Program-made: the position numbers and the translations under genes | Shown: positions 16,324 through 25,922 of the stretch, in pieces | Position numbering within the stretch: the first letter of the stretch is position 1 | How the letters are laid out: the number at the start of each line of letters is the position of its first letter | Assembly (NCBI RefSeq): GCF_026625645.1 | Contig: NZ_CP113056.1 | Coordinates: forward strand, 4,005,001 to 4,069,000 | Source: Ancylobacter sp. SL191 | Lineage (GTDB): Bacteria > Pseudomonadota > Alphaproteobacteria > Rhizobiales > Xanthobacteraceae | DNA: 64,000 nucleotides | Direction of reading: 5' to 3' | The notes under the pieces: generated by a model | Told to the model about the DNA's origin: nothing | Databases searched by the model: none | Seen by the model: the letters and a program-made list of their open reading frames with translations, nothing else

Positions 16324-17616
16324 ATGATGCGTCATTGGACGGAACAGGCGGGCCGGGGCAGGAGCGCCGGCGGCATCGCTCGCCGACCGCTGCGTGCGCC
16401 GCTCCTCGGAGTAGCGGCTGCGCTCGCCCTGATCCTCGGCGCCTGCGCCAGCCGCCCGGTCGGCGTGCTCAGCCCCATCGCCGACACCGCGCCCGACACC
16501 ACGCGCGTCGAGATGCTGGTGGCAACCACCCGCGCGCCCTCGGCCGATCCCGGCATCCTGTTCACCGGCGAACGCGGCGAAAAGGTCGCGCTCACCGCCT
16601 TCACCGTGTCGATCCCGCCCGATGAACGGCGCACCATCGGCCAGGTGCAATGGCCGCGCCGCCTGCCGGCCAACCCCGCGACCGATTTCGCCACGCTGAA
16701 TGTCGACCCTCTCGACGGGGTGAGCGCGGCGAAGACGTGGCTCGACAAGCATTTGCCGCCGAGCGGGCGGGTGCTGATCTTCGTCCACGGCTTCAACAAC
16801 CGCTTCGAGGACGCGGTCTACCGCTTCGCCCAGATCACCCATGATTCCGGCTCGGATGTCGCCCCGGTGCTGTTCACCTGGCCGTCGCGGGCGCGGGTGT
16901 TCGACTATCTGTTCGACCGCGAGAGCACGATCTTCTCGCGCGACGCCTTCGAGGAGACGGTCTGGCAGGTCGCCCGCGATCCACGCGTGAAGGACGTGAC
17001 CATCATGGCCCATTCCATGGGCGCCTGGCTCGCCATGGAAGGGCTGCGGCAGATGGCGATCCGTCGCGGCACGCTGCCGGCGAAGATCAGCAATGTCATC
17101 CTCGCCTCGCCCGATGTCGATGTGGACGTGTTCGCCACGCAATGGCGGGCGCTGGAGAGGCCCAAGGCGCGGTTCACCCTGTTCGTCTCGCGCGACGACC
17201 GGGCGCTGCAGGTCTCCAGCACCATCGCCGGCGGCATCGACCGGCTCGGCCTTATCAACGCGCAGGAGCGTTACGGCGAGCTGGAGAAATCCGGCATCGT
17301 GGTGATCGACCTGACTGCCATGCGCTCGGGCGACGCGCTCAACCATGGCCGCTTCGCCTCCTCGCCGGAGGTTGTTCAGATGATCGGCCAGCGGCTGGTG
17401 AACGGGCAGACGGTGACCGACTCCAATGTCAGCCTCGGCGAGCGCATCGGCGTCGCCGCCATGGGCGTGGGCGAGACCATCGGCGCTGCCGCCGGCCTCG
17501 CGGTCAGCGCGCCGATCGCCGTCATCGACCCGACGACGCGCGAGAATTACGGCGCGCAGGTGCAGGAGCTCGGCCGCTCCGTGCAGCAAACGGTGCGCGA
17601 CCCCGGCGCCGACTGA
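16324..17616 (+). CDS. DUF900-type alpha/beta hydrolase lipoprotein
   Basis: The 430-residue precursor has a long basic leader and the lipobox LILGAC (Cys41), so it is predicted to be membrane-anchored in the periplasm. The domain is the esterase/lipase type named DUF900: LVATTRAPS, GRVLIFVHGFNNRFEDAVYR and the nucleophile motif AHSMGAW. The C-terminal part (about residues 370-400) contains a small Gly/Ala-rich hydrophobic stretch. The substrate is unknown. Confidence 0.8.
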   Translation: MMRHWTEQAGRGRSAGGIARRPLRAPLLGVAAALALILGACASRPVGVLSPIADTAPDTTRVEMLVATTRAPSADPGILFTGERGEKVALTAFTVSIPPDERRTIGQVQWPRRLPANPATDFATLNVDPLDGVSAAKTWLDKHLPPSGRVLIFVHGFNNRFEDAVYRFAQITHDSGSDVAPVLFTWPSRARVFDYLFDRESTIFSRDAFEETVWQVARDPRVKDVTIMAHSMGAWLAMEGLRQMAIRRGTLPAKISNVILASPDVDVDVFATQWRALERPKARFTLFVSRDDRALQVSSTIAGGIDRLGLINAQERYGELEKSGIVVIDLTAMRSGDALNHGRFASSPEVVQMIGQRLVNGQTVTDSNVSLGERIGVAAMGVGETIGAAAGLAVSAPIAVIDPTTRENYGAQVQELGRSVQQTVRDPGAD

Positions 17617-17667
17617 CGGCGGGGTCGCACGATATCTGCGTCGCGTGAAGGTGGTCGCCTCAGGCCT

Positions 17668-18024
17668 TTACCAGGCGCGGACCCAGCGGCCGGGTTCATA
17701 GACCCAGCGGCCGCGCCGCAGCACCCAGCGCGGACCGACGAAGTTGAAGCCGCGCCGTGCCTCGTCCCAATGGCCGGGAACCCACACCCAGCGGTGGCGT
17801 GCGGACCAGGTCCAGTGGCCGGGCACCCAGATATAACCACGGCGCGGCGCCGGACGGGGCTCGCGGCGCGGGGGCGGCGGCGGGCCAGGCGGCGTGGCGC
17901 CGGGCGGGGGGCTTCCGGGCGGAGGGGCGGGCTGGGCGTCGGCCTCTTGCATCAAGGCGAGGCCGAGGGGCGCGGTCAGGGCGGTGGCCAGAAAGCCCCG
18001 CAGGAGCGAGCGGCGCGAAATCAT
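17668..18024 (-). CDS. Small Tat-exported protein with WVPGHW repeats (YXWGXW-like)
   Basis: A 118-residue precursor begins MISRRSLLRGF, a twin-arginine-like leader, followed by a proline-rich linker (about residues 33-60) and then repeated aromatic motifs WVPGHWTW, WVPGHWDEARR, VYEPGRWV. These resemble YXWGXW-repeat proteins, small surface-associated proteins of unknown role. A start further upstream is open in frame but would place the Tat motif internally, so 18024 is preferred. The gene is convergent with the preceding hydrolase gene. Confidence 0.75.
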   Translation of the reverse strand: MISRRSLLRGFLATALTAPLGLALMQEADAQPAPPPGSPPPGATPPGPPPPPRREPRPAPRRGYIWVPGHWTWSARHRWVWVPGHWDEARRGFNFVGPRWVLRRGRWVYEPGRWVRAW

Positions 18025-18288
18025 CAGGTCATCCTTCGGCGGAAGGCCGGGACGGGCCGGCCGGCTGAGTGACAGGACCGACAGCGACAGCCCGGCCGAC
18101 GCGATGTCGGCGCGCCGTTGCGTCCCCGCCGTCATAATCGGCTTCGCCGGCCCCGTCTCCCCCGATTGTGTTACCGCAGCCGCGCACGCCGCTCGCGGCA
18201 ATGTGCTGCCATTCCACGCCGGAAACGCGTATGATCCTGCCGCACCGCCGGACGGGAAACGATCCAGCGGGCATCCGGGAGGATCGCC

Positions 18289-19152
18289 ATGCCCACGCCG
18301 CACGCTTTGCCGCGTTTTTCGCCGCTTGCTTTGCCTCGTCTTGTACCGCGCCTCGCGGTCATCGCCGCCCTGTCGCTTCTCGCAGTGACCGCCGCCCTCG
18401 CGCAGGAGCCGGGCGCGGACGCGACCTGGAAGGCGCTCAAGCCCGACGTGTTCGGCGAGCGCTCCATTGCGGAGGCGAGCCCGCTGGTGCGGCTCACCGC
18501 CCCCACCCGCGCCGAGGATGCGGCCATGGTGCCGATCGAGGCCGAGGTGATGCTGCCTGCGGGCGACACGCGCACGGTGAAGAAACTCACCCTCATCGTC
18601 GACGAGAACCCCGCACCGGTCGCGGCGACCTTCAGTTTCGGCGGCGAGCGGCATGATGTGACGCTCGGCACGCGGCTGCGGGTCAATTCCTACAGCTATG
18701 TGCGCGCCGTCGCCGAACTATCCGACGGCTCGCTGCATATGGGCGCCCGGTATGTGAAGGCCTCCGGCGGCTGCTCGGCACCGGCGATGAAGGATGAGGA
18801 GCAGGCGCTGAAAAATCTCGGCCAGATGAAGCTGCGCGTTGTGGATGATCGCCCGCTAGGTGACGCGACGCAGGCCAGCCGCGTGTCGCAGATCCAGTTG
18901 ATGATCCGCCACCCCAACTATTCCGGGCTGCAGATTGACCAGATCACGCGCGGCTACATCCCCGCCAAGTTCGTCGACAATATCGAGGTACGGCAGGGCG
19001 AGGAGCTGGTGTTCTCCATGGTCGGCGGCATCTCTCTGAGCGAAGACCCGGCGATCCAGATTTCCTACGAGCCGAGCGGCAAGGAAATCGACGTGCGCGC
19101 CGGCGATACCGACGGACGCACCTTCGAGAGCGAGCTGAAGCCGGCAGGGTGA
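18289..19152 (+). CDS. Quinoprotein dehydrogenase-associated SoxYZ-like carrier
   Basis: The 287-residue precursor has a signal peptide (cleavage near ALAQ, residue 39). The N-terminal half resembles SoxY, ending in the swinging-arm-like KASGGCSAP (Cys162). The C-terminal half resembles SoxZ (RHPNYSGLQIDQITRGYIPA and a beta-sandwich). This fused SoxYZ family occurs with PQQ alcohol dehydrogenases rather than with thiosulfate oxidation; no other sox gene is seen here. It probably carries an intermediate or assists maturation of the quinoprotein system. A GGAGG ribosome site precedes the ATG. It stands apart from the xox operon by over 20 kb. Confidence 0.85.
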   Translation: MPTPHALPRFSPLALPRLVPRLAVIAALSLLAVTAALAQEPGADATWKALKPDVFGERSIAEASPLVRLTAPTRAEDAAMVPIEAEVMLPAGDTRTVKKLTLIVDENPAPVAATFSFGGERHDVTLGTRLRVNSYSYVRAVAELSDGSLHMGARYVKASGGCSAPAMKDEEQALKNLGQMKLRVVDDRPLGDATQASRVSQIQLMIRHPNYSGLQIDQITRGYIPAKFVDNIEVRQGEELVFSMVGGISLSEDPAIQISYEPSGKEIDVRAGDTDGRTFESELKPAG

Positions 19153-19164
19153 GATAGACGAACC

Positions 19165-19194
19165 CGGGGGAGGAAGCTCAGAGACCTCCCCCCG
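19165..19194 (+). terminator. GC-rich hairpin downstream of the SoxYZ-like gene
   Basis: CGGGGGAGG pairs with CCTCCCCCG around an 11-12 nt loop, 12 bp after the stop codon. There is no T-run, so factor-dependent or weak termination is more likely. Confidence 0.5.
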
Positions 19195-19435
19195 CGGTCG
19201 CAACATCTGACAGTACACGCGTCGCCGCGCGCCATAGGCGCGGGGCAGGCGCCATGTGCCATCCACATGCCGCCCGTTGATCCGCTCACACATATTTAGA
19301 ACATATCGACATTCCGCGATCCTGATCGACACAAATTGGCCAGGGTGATAGCACCAATCATGTTGACAGAACGATCTACGCAAGCACGTTGCTCATGTTT
19401 ACACTGAGTTACAATGAAAACTCCAAGGAAACATC

Positions 19436-21226
19436 ATGTGCCGGGTCTGCGTCGGAACCCTCTTCACCAACAAGAGCCTTTACAGCGGCTGGCCGGCCGC
19501 GCGATCTGCTTGGCGCGAGGGGCCGTCGCGCCGGAGTTTCATGGCGTTCGCCGGCGCTGCGGCCGGCGTGGCAGGATTGGCCCTGCCTGGTGACCGGGCC
19601 GCCGCGCAGGCGACCGGGGGAGCCGACACGATCTTCCAGGGCGGCACGATCATTCCGCTCGGCGCCGCTGGCTCGGCATCCGTCGAGGCCCTGGCGATCA
19701 AGGGCGGCGAGATCGTTGCGGCCGGCTCCGCCGCCGACATCGCAGGGCTTAAGGGGGCCTCGACGACAATCGTCGATCTCGACGGGCGCACCCTCCTGCC
19801 CGGCTTCATCGATCCGCATCAGCATAGCTGCTTCGTGGCGCTGTTTTCCGAACTGCTCGCCGATGTCGGCTACACCAACTACCCCAAGCGCGCCGATATG
19901 ATCGCCAGCCTCAAGGCGCTCGACGCGAAGCTGCCGGCCGGCGAATGGCTGCTCGCCTATGATTTCGACAACCTGCTGCAGGGTGGCGATCTGTCGATGG
20001 CCGAGCTCGACGGGGTGTCGAAGGATCGGCCCATCCTGGTCTGGTACATCAACATGCATGACGGCGCGGCCAATTCCGCCGCCTTCAAGATCGCCGGCAT
20101 CACCGAGGATGTCGGCATGCTGCCGGGTGGCGGGCATTTCGGGCGCGGCGCCGACGGCAAGCTGAACGGTCTCATCTATGAAGAGAGCGCCATGCTGAAA
20201 TTCGTCGCGCATGGCCTGCCCAAGATCACGCCGGCGATTTTCACCAAGGCGATGACCGACTATTTCAAGATGAGCGCCGCGCTCGGCAATACGGCGACGC
20301 ATGAGCCCGGCACCATACAGCCGGACTGGATCGAGGGGCTGGTCAAGCTGACCGCCTCGGGAACCGGGCGCCTGAGCGCCAGCCTAATGTATGACGACAT
20401 GGCGGCCGGCGATGCCTACAAAGCGCTCGGCCGCGGCGCCAAGGCGGCGCTGTTTCCTGATTCCCGCTTCTCGCTCTACGGCATCAAGATCGTCGGCGAT
20501 GGCTCCAACCAGACCAAGACCGGCGCCCAGACGATCCCCTATCTCGGCGGCACCGATAAGGGCCAGCCCAACTATGCCCCGGACGAGCTGAAGACCATGG
20601 TGGCGGCCACCAGGGCGGCCGGCTGGCCCGTGCAGATCCACTGCAATGGCGACTTCACCATCGACAATGCGCTCGATGCCATCGAGGCCGGCTACGGGGC
20701 CAATCCGTCCACCGGCGTCAACCGGATCGAGCATTGCACCATGGCGAGGCCCGATCAGGTGGCGCGGATGAAGAAACTGGGCGTCGAGCCGAGCTTCCTG
20801 ATGAACCACGTCTTTCTCTACGGCGCCGCCTATCGCGACCAGCTCTTCGGGCCGGAACGGACGGCGTTCATGGACCCGGCGGGCGCCTGCGTGACGGAGG
20901 GGTTGCCCTTCACACTGCACACCGATGCCCCCTGCTCGCCGCTGGGCACGCTGCGACTCGTCCAGACCGCGGTGACGCGGCACTGTGCGATCGACAATTC
21001 AGTGATCGGCCCCGACCAGAAAATCACCGTGCTGGACGCGCTGCGAGCGGTGACCTCGGCGGCGGCGGCGCAGATCGGTCAGGGCGACCGCCTCGGAACG
21101 CTGGAGGCCGGCAAACAAGCCGATATCGTCGTGCTGGAACAGGATCCGTTCAAGGTTGCGCCGGACGACATCATGAAGATCAAGGTCTCGCAGACCTGGG
21201 TCGGCGGCGAGAAGATCTTCGGTTGA
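19436..21226 (+). CDS. Tat-exported amidohydrolase (amidohydrolase-3/YtcJ-like)
   Basis: A 596-residue protein. After an unusual MCRVC start comes a twin-arginine leader (SRRSFMAFAG, residues 31-40, ending RAAAQ). The mature part follows the metal-dependent amidohydrolase fold: LDGRTLLPGFIDPHQHS (metal HxH), IHCNGDF, RIEHCTM, the LHTDAPCSPLGTL Asp motif and the C-terminal LGTLEAGKQADIVVL composite strand. Relatives hydrolyse amides or formamides, but specificity here is unknown. It is monocistronic, with about 280 bp of upstream DNA of clearly lower GC. Confidence 0.85.
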   Translation: MCRVCVGTLFTNKSLYSGWPAARSAWREGPSRRSFMAFAGAAAGVAGLALPGDRAAAQATGGADTIFQGGTIIPLGAAGSASVEALAIKGGEIVAAGSAADIAGLKGASTTIVDLDGRTLLPGFIDPHQHSCFVALFSELLADVGYTNYPKRADMIASLKALDAKLPAGEWLLAYDFDNLLQGGDLSMAELDGVSKDRPILVWYINMHDGAANSAAFKIAGITEDVGMLPGGGHFGRGADGKLNGLIYEESAMLKFVAHGLPKITPAIFTKAMTDYFKMSAALGNTATHEPGTIQPDWIEGLVKLTASGTGRLSASLMYDDMAAGDAYKALGRGAKAALFPDSRFSLYGIKIVGDGSNQTKTGAQTIPYLGGTDKGQPNYAPDELKTMVAATRAAGWPVQIHCNGDFTIDNALDAIEAGYGANPSTGVNRIEHCTMARPDQVARMKKLGVEPSFLMNHVFLYGAAYRDQLFGPERTAFMDPAGACVTEGLPFTLHTDAPCSPLGTLRLVQTAVTRHCAIDNSVIGPDQKITVLDALRAVTSAAAAQIGQGDRLGTLEAGKQADIVVLEQDPFKVAPDDIMKIKVSQTWVGGEKIFG

Positions 21227-21311
21227 AGCAGAGTTGCCCGGCACCTGCCAACCGGCAATGCCGGGGAAGCCCGTGCGGCAGGAGCGGAGCCTGCCGCAAG
21301 GACAAACGCCC

Positions 21312-21746
21312 TCAATAGAAGCAGGTCACTTCCGCCTCGGCCTGGGCGCGGCGCAGGTCGGCGACCATGTCGCGGAACATGCCGGTGGAGCGGAAGACCT
21401 CGGCCTGCTGGCCGGCGACCTGGCCGACGCTGAGGATGGTCTCGGCCTCCACATATTTGTCGTAGGGCAGGATGGTGGCGATGGTGTCGATGGAGCAGGA
21501 GCACTTCTCCAGCGCCTGCCGGCTCTGGCCGTTCGCGGCCATGCAGGCGAAGACATAGTCCGCGCGCGCCACGGTGGGGTAGTCGTTGACGAGGCCGGCG
21601 GTGGGCGCGGCGGGCGCCGGCTTGCTCACGCCGGCCGGCGTCGGCGCCATGCTGGCGGCGGCGGGATCGGCCGGGCTCGCGCTCTGCGCGGCGGCGGCGC
21701 TCATGCCGAGGGCGAGACTGAGAAGGGTGGCGGCGATGATGCGCAT
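21312..21746 (-). CDS. Small exported protein of unknown function, downstream of the pqq genes
   Basis: The 144-residue precursor has a signal peptide ending SAAAAQ, an Ala/Pro-rich linker, then a compact domain with cysteines in CMAANGQSRQALEKCSCSID and a final CFY. The cysteine spacing suggests a disulfide-stabilised helical domain. The start at 21746 is chosen because it begins directly with the signal peptide. It is the last gene of the pqq-linked minus-strand run, 41 bp after the preceding gene. I do not recognise a named family beyond similar hypothetical genes in methylotrophs. Confidence 0.65.
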   Translation of the reverse strand: MRIIAATLLSLALGMSAAAAQSASPADPAAASMAPTPAGVSKPAPAAPTAGLVNDYPTVARADYVFACMAANGQSRQALEKCSCSIDTIATILPYDKYVEAETILSVGQVAGQQAEVFRSTGMFRDMVADLRRAQAEAEVTCFY

Positions 21747-21787
21747 GGTTTCCTCCCGGCCGCGATTGGCGCGGCTCGTTATCCGGC

Positions 21788-22453
21788 TCATTTGGTCGGC
21801 GGGGTGGCGCCCGTCAGCGTCAGGCTGGTCTCGATGATGTTGCCGCCGCCTTCCTTGGCGGGCGTGACGACGCGGATCGAGTAGAGCCCGCCCGGCACGG
21901 CATCGGAGAACAGGAACTCGTAGCGGCGATTGGCCAGCTCGAGCATCTTGTCCTTGTTCGGGTCTTCCACGAAGGGGGTCATGATGAGCTTCCAGCCCTC
22001 GATGGTCTTTCCGTCGAAGGTGAAGCTCGCCGGCTCCACCGTCCCGGTGCCGAGATGGTCGCGCAGCCGGTTGCGCAGGTAGAACGGGCTGCCCTTGCTG
22101 AGCTGCGCCATCTCCTTCACGTCGCGTTCCAGCAGCACGAGCGAGATCGGGTTGCCGTTCATGGTGGGGAACGGGCCGGCCTCGCTCTCGCGGGCGCCGC
22201 GATGGATCTCGACGCTGGCGATGCGCTTGCTGGCGTCATCCGACGGCGCGGTCACCTCCATGTCGAGAGTTTCCTCGAAGCTCTCGCCGAGGTCCGCTTT
22301 CGTCGTGACGTGCTTGTAGACATAGTTCAGCGTAGTGCCCGGCGCGACGCGCATCAGATAGGGCGCCTCGAAGAACACCTGATTGCCGGTGGGCACGGCG
22401 CTGGCGGGGCTCGAGAGGAGAGCGGCGGCAAGGATGAAGGCAAGGCGCCGCAT
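21788..22453 (-). CDS. Exported protein of unknown function, directly downstream of pqqE
   Basis: A 221-residue precursor with a signal peptide (residues 1-19, ending SPASA) and a beta-rich body (TTLNYVYKHVTTKADLGESF, SFTFDGKTIEGWKLIMTPFV). No catalytic motif is visible. It starts 22 bp after the pqqE stop, so it is likely part of the pqq transcript. This suggests a role around quinoprotein function in the periplasm, which is inference. ATG at 22468 is a possible alternative start. Confidence 0.65.
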   Translation of the reverse strand: MRRLAFILAAALLSSPASAVPTGNQVFFEAPYLMRVAPGTTLNYVYKHVTTKADLGESFEETLDMEVTAPSDDASKRIASVEIHRGARESEAGPFPTMNGNPISLVLLERDVKEMAQLSKGSPFYLRNRLRDHLGTGTVEPASFTFDGKTIEGWKLIMTPFVEDPNKDKMLELANRRYEFLFSDAVPGGLYSIRVVTPAKEGGGNIIETSLTLTGATPPTK

Positions 22454-22475
22454 CGGCGTTACTCCCATGATTTTT

Positions 22476-23651
22476 CTAGTTATTGCGATCCGGCGTCATG
22501 TAGCGCCGGTAATCATATTCGGCCTCGCCCGTCGCAGCGTCGGTCTCGGCCAGCGCCAGCAGATGGGCGTGCAGCGGCGACTTGTGGCAGGCGGGATCGG
22601 TGGCGGCAGCGTCCCCGGCGATGGCCATCGCCTGACAGCGGCAGCCGCCCCAGTCGAGCTCCTTGCGCTCGCAGGTCTGGCACAGCTCCGGCATCCAGTC
22701 GGTGCCGCGAAACGCGTTGAAGGCGGGCGAATTCACCCACACATCGCTCAGCGAATGCTCGCGCACATTCCAAAAATCGAGGTTCGGAATGGTCTCGGCG
22801 GCGTGGCAGGGCAGAACGCGGCCCGAGGGCGTGACGTTGAGCGACTGACGGCCCCAACCATTCATGCAGGGCTTGGGATATTTGGCGTAATAGTCCGGCA
22901 CCACCGCGTCGATGGTCAGCCGGCCCTTGAGCCGCACGCGCGCCTCTTCCACCACGTCGAGCGCCCAGAACACCTGATCGCGCGTCGGCATCAGCGCGCC
23001 GCGATTGCGCAGCGCCCAGCCATAATATTGCGAATGGGCGATCTCGATGCGCTTGGCGTCGAGCGCCAGCGCCAGCTCGATGAAGTCCGGGATCTGGTGG
23101 ATATTGGCGCGATGTACCACCGAATTCACGGTAAGCGGCAGACCGAGCCGGCGCACTTCGCGCGCCACGGCGAGCTTGCGCTCATGCGCGCCGCGGAAGT
23201 TCGACACCTTGTCGGTCACCTCGGCCGTGGCGCCCTGGAAGGAGAGCTGCACATGGTCGATGCCGGCATCGGAAATCGCCTGAAGCCGCTCGGGCGTCAC
23301 GCCCACGCCGGCGGTGATGAGGTTGGTGTAGAGGCCGACCTCCACGCAATGGCGGATCATCTGTTCGAGATCGCGCCGGGCGGTGGGTTCGCCGCCGGAC
23401 AGATGCACCTGAAGCACCCCGAGCTTGGCGGCTTCCGAGAAGACGCGCAGCCAAGTCTCGGTGTCCAGCTCGACATTGCGGCGGTCGAGTTCGACCGGGT
23501 TCGAGCAATACGGGCATTGCAGCGGGCAGCGATGGGTCAGCTCGGCCAGCATGCCATAGGGAATGGGCGGTGCCGGGCGGGCGACCGGGGCGGGTGTCGC
23601 CTCGGCCACGAGTTCCTTCGCCTTGTCGACGAGATCGGTGATGACGTTCAT
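22476..23651 (-). CDS. pqqE: PQQ synthesis radical SAM enzyme PqqE
   Basis: PqqE links the Glu and Tyr side chains of the PqqA peptide by a carbon-carbon bond, the first committed step of PQQ synthesis. The 391-residue protein has the radical SAM cluster motif CPLQCPYC (Cys42, Cys46, Cys49), the HLSGGEP SAM-binding motif, and a C-terminal SPASM region with clustered cysteines ([25 protein letters not shown]) for auxiliary Fe-S clusters. It overlaps pqqD by 4 nt, in line with its need for the PqqD chaperone. Confidence 0.97.
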   Translation of the reverse strand: MNVITDLVDKAKELVAEATPAPVARPAPPIPYGMLAELTHRCPLQCPYCSNPVELDRRNVELDTETWLRVFSEAAKLGVLQVHLSGGEPTARRDLEQMIRHCVEVGLYTNLITAGVGVTPERLQAISDAGIDHVQLSFQGATAEVTDKVSNFRGAHERKLAVAREVRRLGLPLTVNSVVHRANIHQIPDFIELALALDAKRIEIAHSQYYGWALRNRGALMPTRDQVFWALDVVEEARVRLKGRLTIDAVVPDYYAKYPKPCMNGWGRQSLNVTPSGRVLPCHAAETIPNLDFWNVREHSLSDVWVNSPAFNAFRGTDWMPELCQTCERKELDWGGCRCQAMAIAGDAAATDPACHKSPLHAHLLALAETDAATGEAEYDYRRYMTPDRNN

Positions 23652-23959
23652 GACGCGGCATCCCCGATGACGGCCGGGCGGACCTCGACCATGCCCTTCT
23701 CCGAGAGGCCGGCGAGGAAGGCATCGACATCGGTGGCGATGCGCGCGCGGTCCACCGCGAAGGCTTCGGCGAGTTCATCGACGATGCCGTCGATGGAGCG
23801 GGCGCCGTCGACCTTCTTGAGGATCTCCACCGCGACCGGATCCGGGGTCAGCACGCGCTCGGGCGCGAGCAGCACCCACTGGCCGCGCGCCTCGTCATGA
23901 CGCAGGCGCACGCCGCGCGCGAGCTTGGGCACATCGGTCGCGGCGAAGGTGGCGGTCAT
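23648..23959 (-). CDS. pqqD: PQQ peptide chaperone PqqD
   Basis: PqqD binds the PqqA peptide and presents it to PqqE. The 103-residue protein has the winged-helix-like RRE pattern: [39 protein letters not shown], then [12 protein letters not shown]. The start at 23959 overlaps the pqqC stop as ATGA, which decides it against a longer upstream reading frame. It overlaps pqqE by 4 nt downstream. Confidence 0.95.
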   Translation of the reverse strand: MTATFAATDVPKLARGVRLRHDEARGQWVLLAPERVLTPDPVAVEILKKVDGARSIDGIVDELAEAFAVDRARIATDVDAFLAGLSEKGMVEVRPAVIGDAAS

Positions 23960-24693
23960 CACGTCTCCTTGGGCACGAAGGCGCCGGGATAGGCCATTTT
24001 CGGCTCGACATAGGCGAAGTACAGGGCGTCGAGCTGCACCCAGAGCACGTCGCACTTGAATTCCAGCGCGCGGATGGCGGCTTCCTGCTGCTCGGGCGTG
24101 CGCGCATGGCGCTTCACATAATCGAGCGCGAAATCCGCATCGCGCGGCGCCTCGGTCAGGCGCTTGTCGAAATAGGCCAGCGTCTCCTTGGAGACGAAAT
24201 CATAGTTCTTCAGCATCCCCGCGACACGCTCGCCGATGATGCCGGGCGAGAACATCTCCGTGAGCGAGGAGGCGATGGCCTCGAGCAGCGTCTTCTCACG
24301 CACGAAATGCACATAGGCATCCACCGCGAAGCGGGTGGCCGGCAGCAGGCCGCGCAGCGAGGTGACGTAGTCGCGGTCGAGGCCGACGCCGTCGGTAAGC
24401 TTCAGCCAGCGGGCGATGCCGCCCTCGCCTTCGTGATTGCCGTCATGGTCGATGATGCGCTGGCGCCAGGCGCGACGCAGCTCCGGCTCCTCCATGCGGG
24501 CGAGGATCGAGGAATCCTTCACCGGGATCATCGCCTGGTAGTAATAGCGGTTCAGCGCCCAGGCCTGCACCTGCCCGAAGCTCAGCTGGCCGTCATGCAG
24601 CAGCCGGTGGAAGGGGTGCAGATTATGGTAGCGCCGCTTGCCGACGTCGCGCAGCCGCGCCTCAAGCTCCTCGGGCGACATGAGGGTGGTCAT
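23959..24693 (-). CDS. pqqC: Pyrroloquinoline-quinone synthase PqqC
   Basis: PqqC is the cofactorless oxidase that closes the ring and performs the last oxidation to PQQ. The 244-residue all-helical protein shows the family text YHNLHPFHRLLHDGQLSFGQ, WALNRYYYQAMIPVKD, DHDGNHEGEGGIARWLKL and AYVHFVREKTLLEAIASSLT. Length is as expected. The gene overlaps both pqqB and pqqD by a few bases, so the whole pqq run is translationally coupled. Confidence 0.97.
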   Translation of the reverse strand: MTTLMSPEELEARLRDVGKRRYHNLHPFHRLLHDGQLSFGQVQAWALNRYYYQAMIPVKDSSILARMEEPELRRAWRQRIIDHDGNHEGEGGIARWLKLTDGVGLDRDYVTSLRGLLPATRFAVDAYVHFVREKTLLEAIASSLTEMFSPGIIGERVAGMLKNYDFVSKETLAYFDKRLTEAPRDADFALDYVKRHARTPEQQEAAIRALEFKCDVLWVQLDALYFAYVEPKMAYPGAFVPKET

Positions 24694-25628
24694 AGGCGTA
24701 TCTCCATCCCGTCCTGGGCAATTTCCCAGCCTGCCCGGTTGGCCGCGACACGCTCGGGCGAGCCGTCGATCAGCACCGGGTTTGTGTTGTTGATGTGAAC
24801 ATAGATGCGCCGGCCGATATCCAGCCCGGCCAGCGCGGCCATCGAGCCCTCATCACCCGACATGCTCATGTGACCCATGCGCTTGCCGGTCTTGGTGCCA
24901 ACGCCGGCCTCGACCATCTCGTCATCGCGCCACAGCGTGCCGTCGAAGAACACGGCATCGGCGCCGGCGATACGGTCGCGCAGGGCATTGGTCATAATGG
25001 CGCAGCCGGGAATGTAGAGCGCGCGGCGCCCCCCGGCGGCGATCTCGACGCCGATGGTCTGCTCACCCATCACATCCGTCGCGAGGGTGCCCTTTTCCGC
25101 TGCCTCGCGCTGTTCGAGATACAGCGCAATCTTCCCCGGGACCGGGAAGATGGTGGCGGTGACGCCCTCGACCAGCTCAAACGAGGCCCCCAATTCGACA
25201 TCGCGGCGGGAGACGACATCAGGGGCCAGAACATCGAAGGCGCTGCTGGCGCGCAGCACCTGATGGATGGCGGGCGTGGCGAAGAGCGTAAAGGGCTGGG
25301 CCTCGCGCAGGCTCAGCAGGCCGGCGACATGGTCGATGTCGCCATTGGTCAGAAGCACGGAGGCCACCGGCGATTGCCGGCGGCCTCCTCGCGGATGCAG
25401 TGCCGGCACAGCCTGAATCTGCGCCAGAATTTCTGGCGCGCAATTCACCAATGCCCACCGCTCGCCATCCGCACTGACCGCCAGGGACGACTGTGTCCGT
25501 CGGCGGACGCGGGGATCACCATCCCAAGCGAGGGTGCAAACCGGACATCGGCAGTTCCATTGGGGAAAGCCCCCGCCGGCTGCCGAGCCGAGGACAATGA
25601 GATGCAGGCGGGACGCGGTTGTGAGCAT
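24690..25628 (-). CDS. pqqB: PQQ synthesis protein PqqB (metallo-beta-lactamase fold)
   Basis: PqqB is an iron-dependent hydroxylase of the metallo-beta-lactamase fold, acting on the Glu-Tyr precursor. The 312-residue protein opens with VLGSAAGGGFPQWNCRCPVC, the typical Zn/Cys-rich start, and continues with LLTNGDIDHVAGLLSLRE (metal site), a GTLWRDDEM segment and HINNTNPVL. It follows pqqA by 35 bp and overlaps pqqC by 4 nt. Confidence 0.96.
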   Translation of the reverse strand: MLTTASRLHLIVLGSAAGGGFPQWNCRCPVCTLAWDGDPRVRRRTQSSLAVSADGERWALVNCAPEILAQIQAVPALHPRGGRRQSPVASVLLTNGDIDHVAGLLSLREAQPFTLFATPAIHQVLRASSAFDVLAPDVVSRRDVELGASFELVEGVTATIFPVPGKIALYLEQREAAEKGTLATDVMGEQTIGVEIAAGGRRALYIPGCAIMTNALRDRIAGADAVFFDGTLWRDDEMVEAGVGTKTGKRMGHMSMSGDEGSMAALAGLDIGRRIYVHINNTNPVLIDGSPERVAANRAGWEIAQDGMEIRL

Positions 25629-25663
25629 GTGACTGCCGTTTCCGCGCCGCCCGCGCCTCAGGC

Positions 25664-25741
25664 TCAGAAGTCAGCCGGGAAATAGGCGTTCACTTCCATG
25701 CCGACGCAGACTTCGACGATACGCGGAGTGGTCCAGGCCAT
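25664..25741 (-). CDS. pqqA: PQQ precursor peptide PqqA
   Basis: The 25-residue peptide MAWTTPRIVEVCVGMEVNAY-FPADF carries the Glu16-x3-Tyr20 pair that is cross-linked and excised to become PQQ. A GAGGAGGAA ribosome site lies just before the ATG. The peptide is longer than the shortest PqqA forms and includes a Cys at position 12. It begins the pqqABCDE operon, and its small size and strong ribosome site fit the high expression usual for pqqA. Confidence 0.97.
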   Translation of the reverse strand: MAWTTPRIVEVCVGMEVNAYFPADF

Positions 25742-25875
25742 TTCTTCCTCCTCGAGAGTTTGCTTCGCTTTACTTCCTAAGAAGTTCATAAGAAGCAAAG
25801 TTGATTTGCGGTATTATACCCGCAGCACTGATATTGGTGACTGTTTTCATCTTCGTCAAGCAAGCGGTAACGCAG

Positions 25876-25891
25876 CTGTGTAGGCACACAG
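25876..25891. promoter_or_regulatory. CTGTGT-N4-ACACAG dyad upstream of pqqA
   Basis: A perfect 6-bp inverted repeat with AGGC centre lies in the lower-GC 181-bp gap between the response-regulator gene and pqqA, about 135 bp upstream of pqqA. It could be an operator for pqqA or a weak 3' structure of the regulator gene. The gap's reduced GC is typical of promoter DNA. Confidence 0.35.
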
Positions 25892-25922
25892 TATACCACC
25901 ATTTTGACAGTGAAACCTTGTC

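Noticed and set aside
18289..19152. Thiosulfate-oxidation SoxYZ
   Set aside because: The fused form with no soxA, soxB, soxX or soxC nearby, in a genome segment rich in PQQ genes, fits the quinoprotein-associated carrier instead.
18856..19383. Minus-strand frame with MCERINGRHVDGTWRLPRAY-like text
   Set aside because: Plausible-looking but it overlaps the SoxYZ-like gene on the other strand and lacks a ribosome site; kept out pending homologue evidence.
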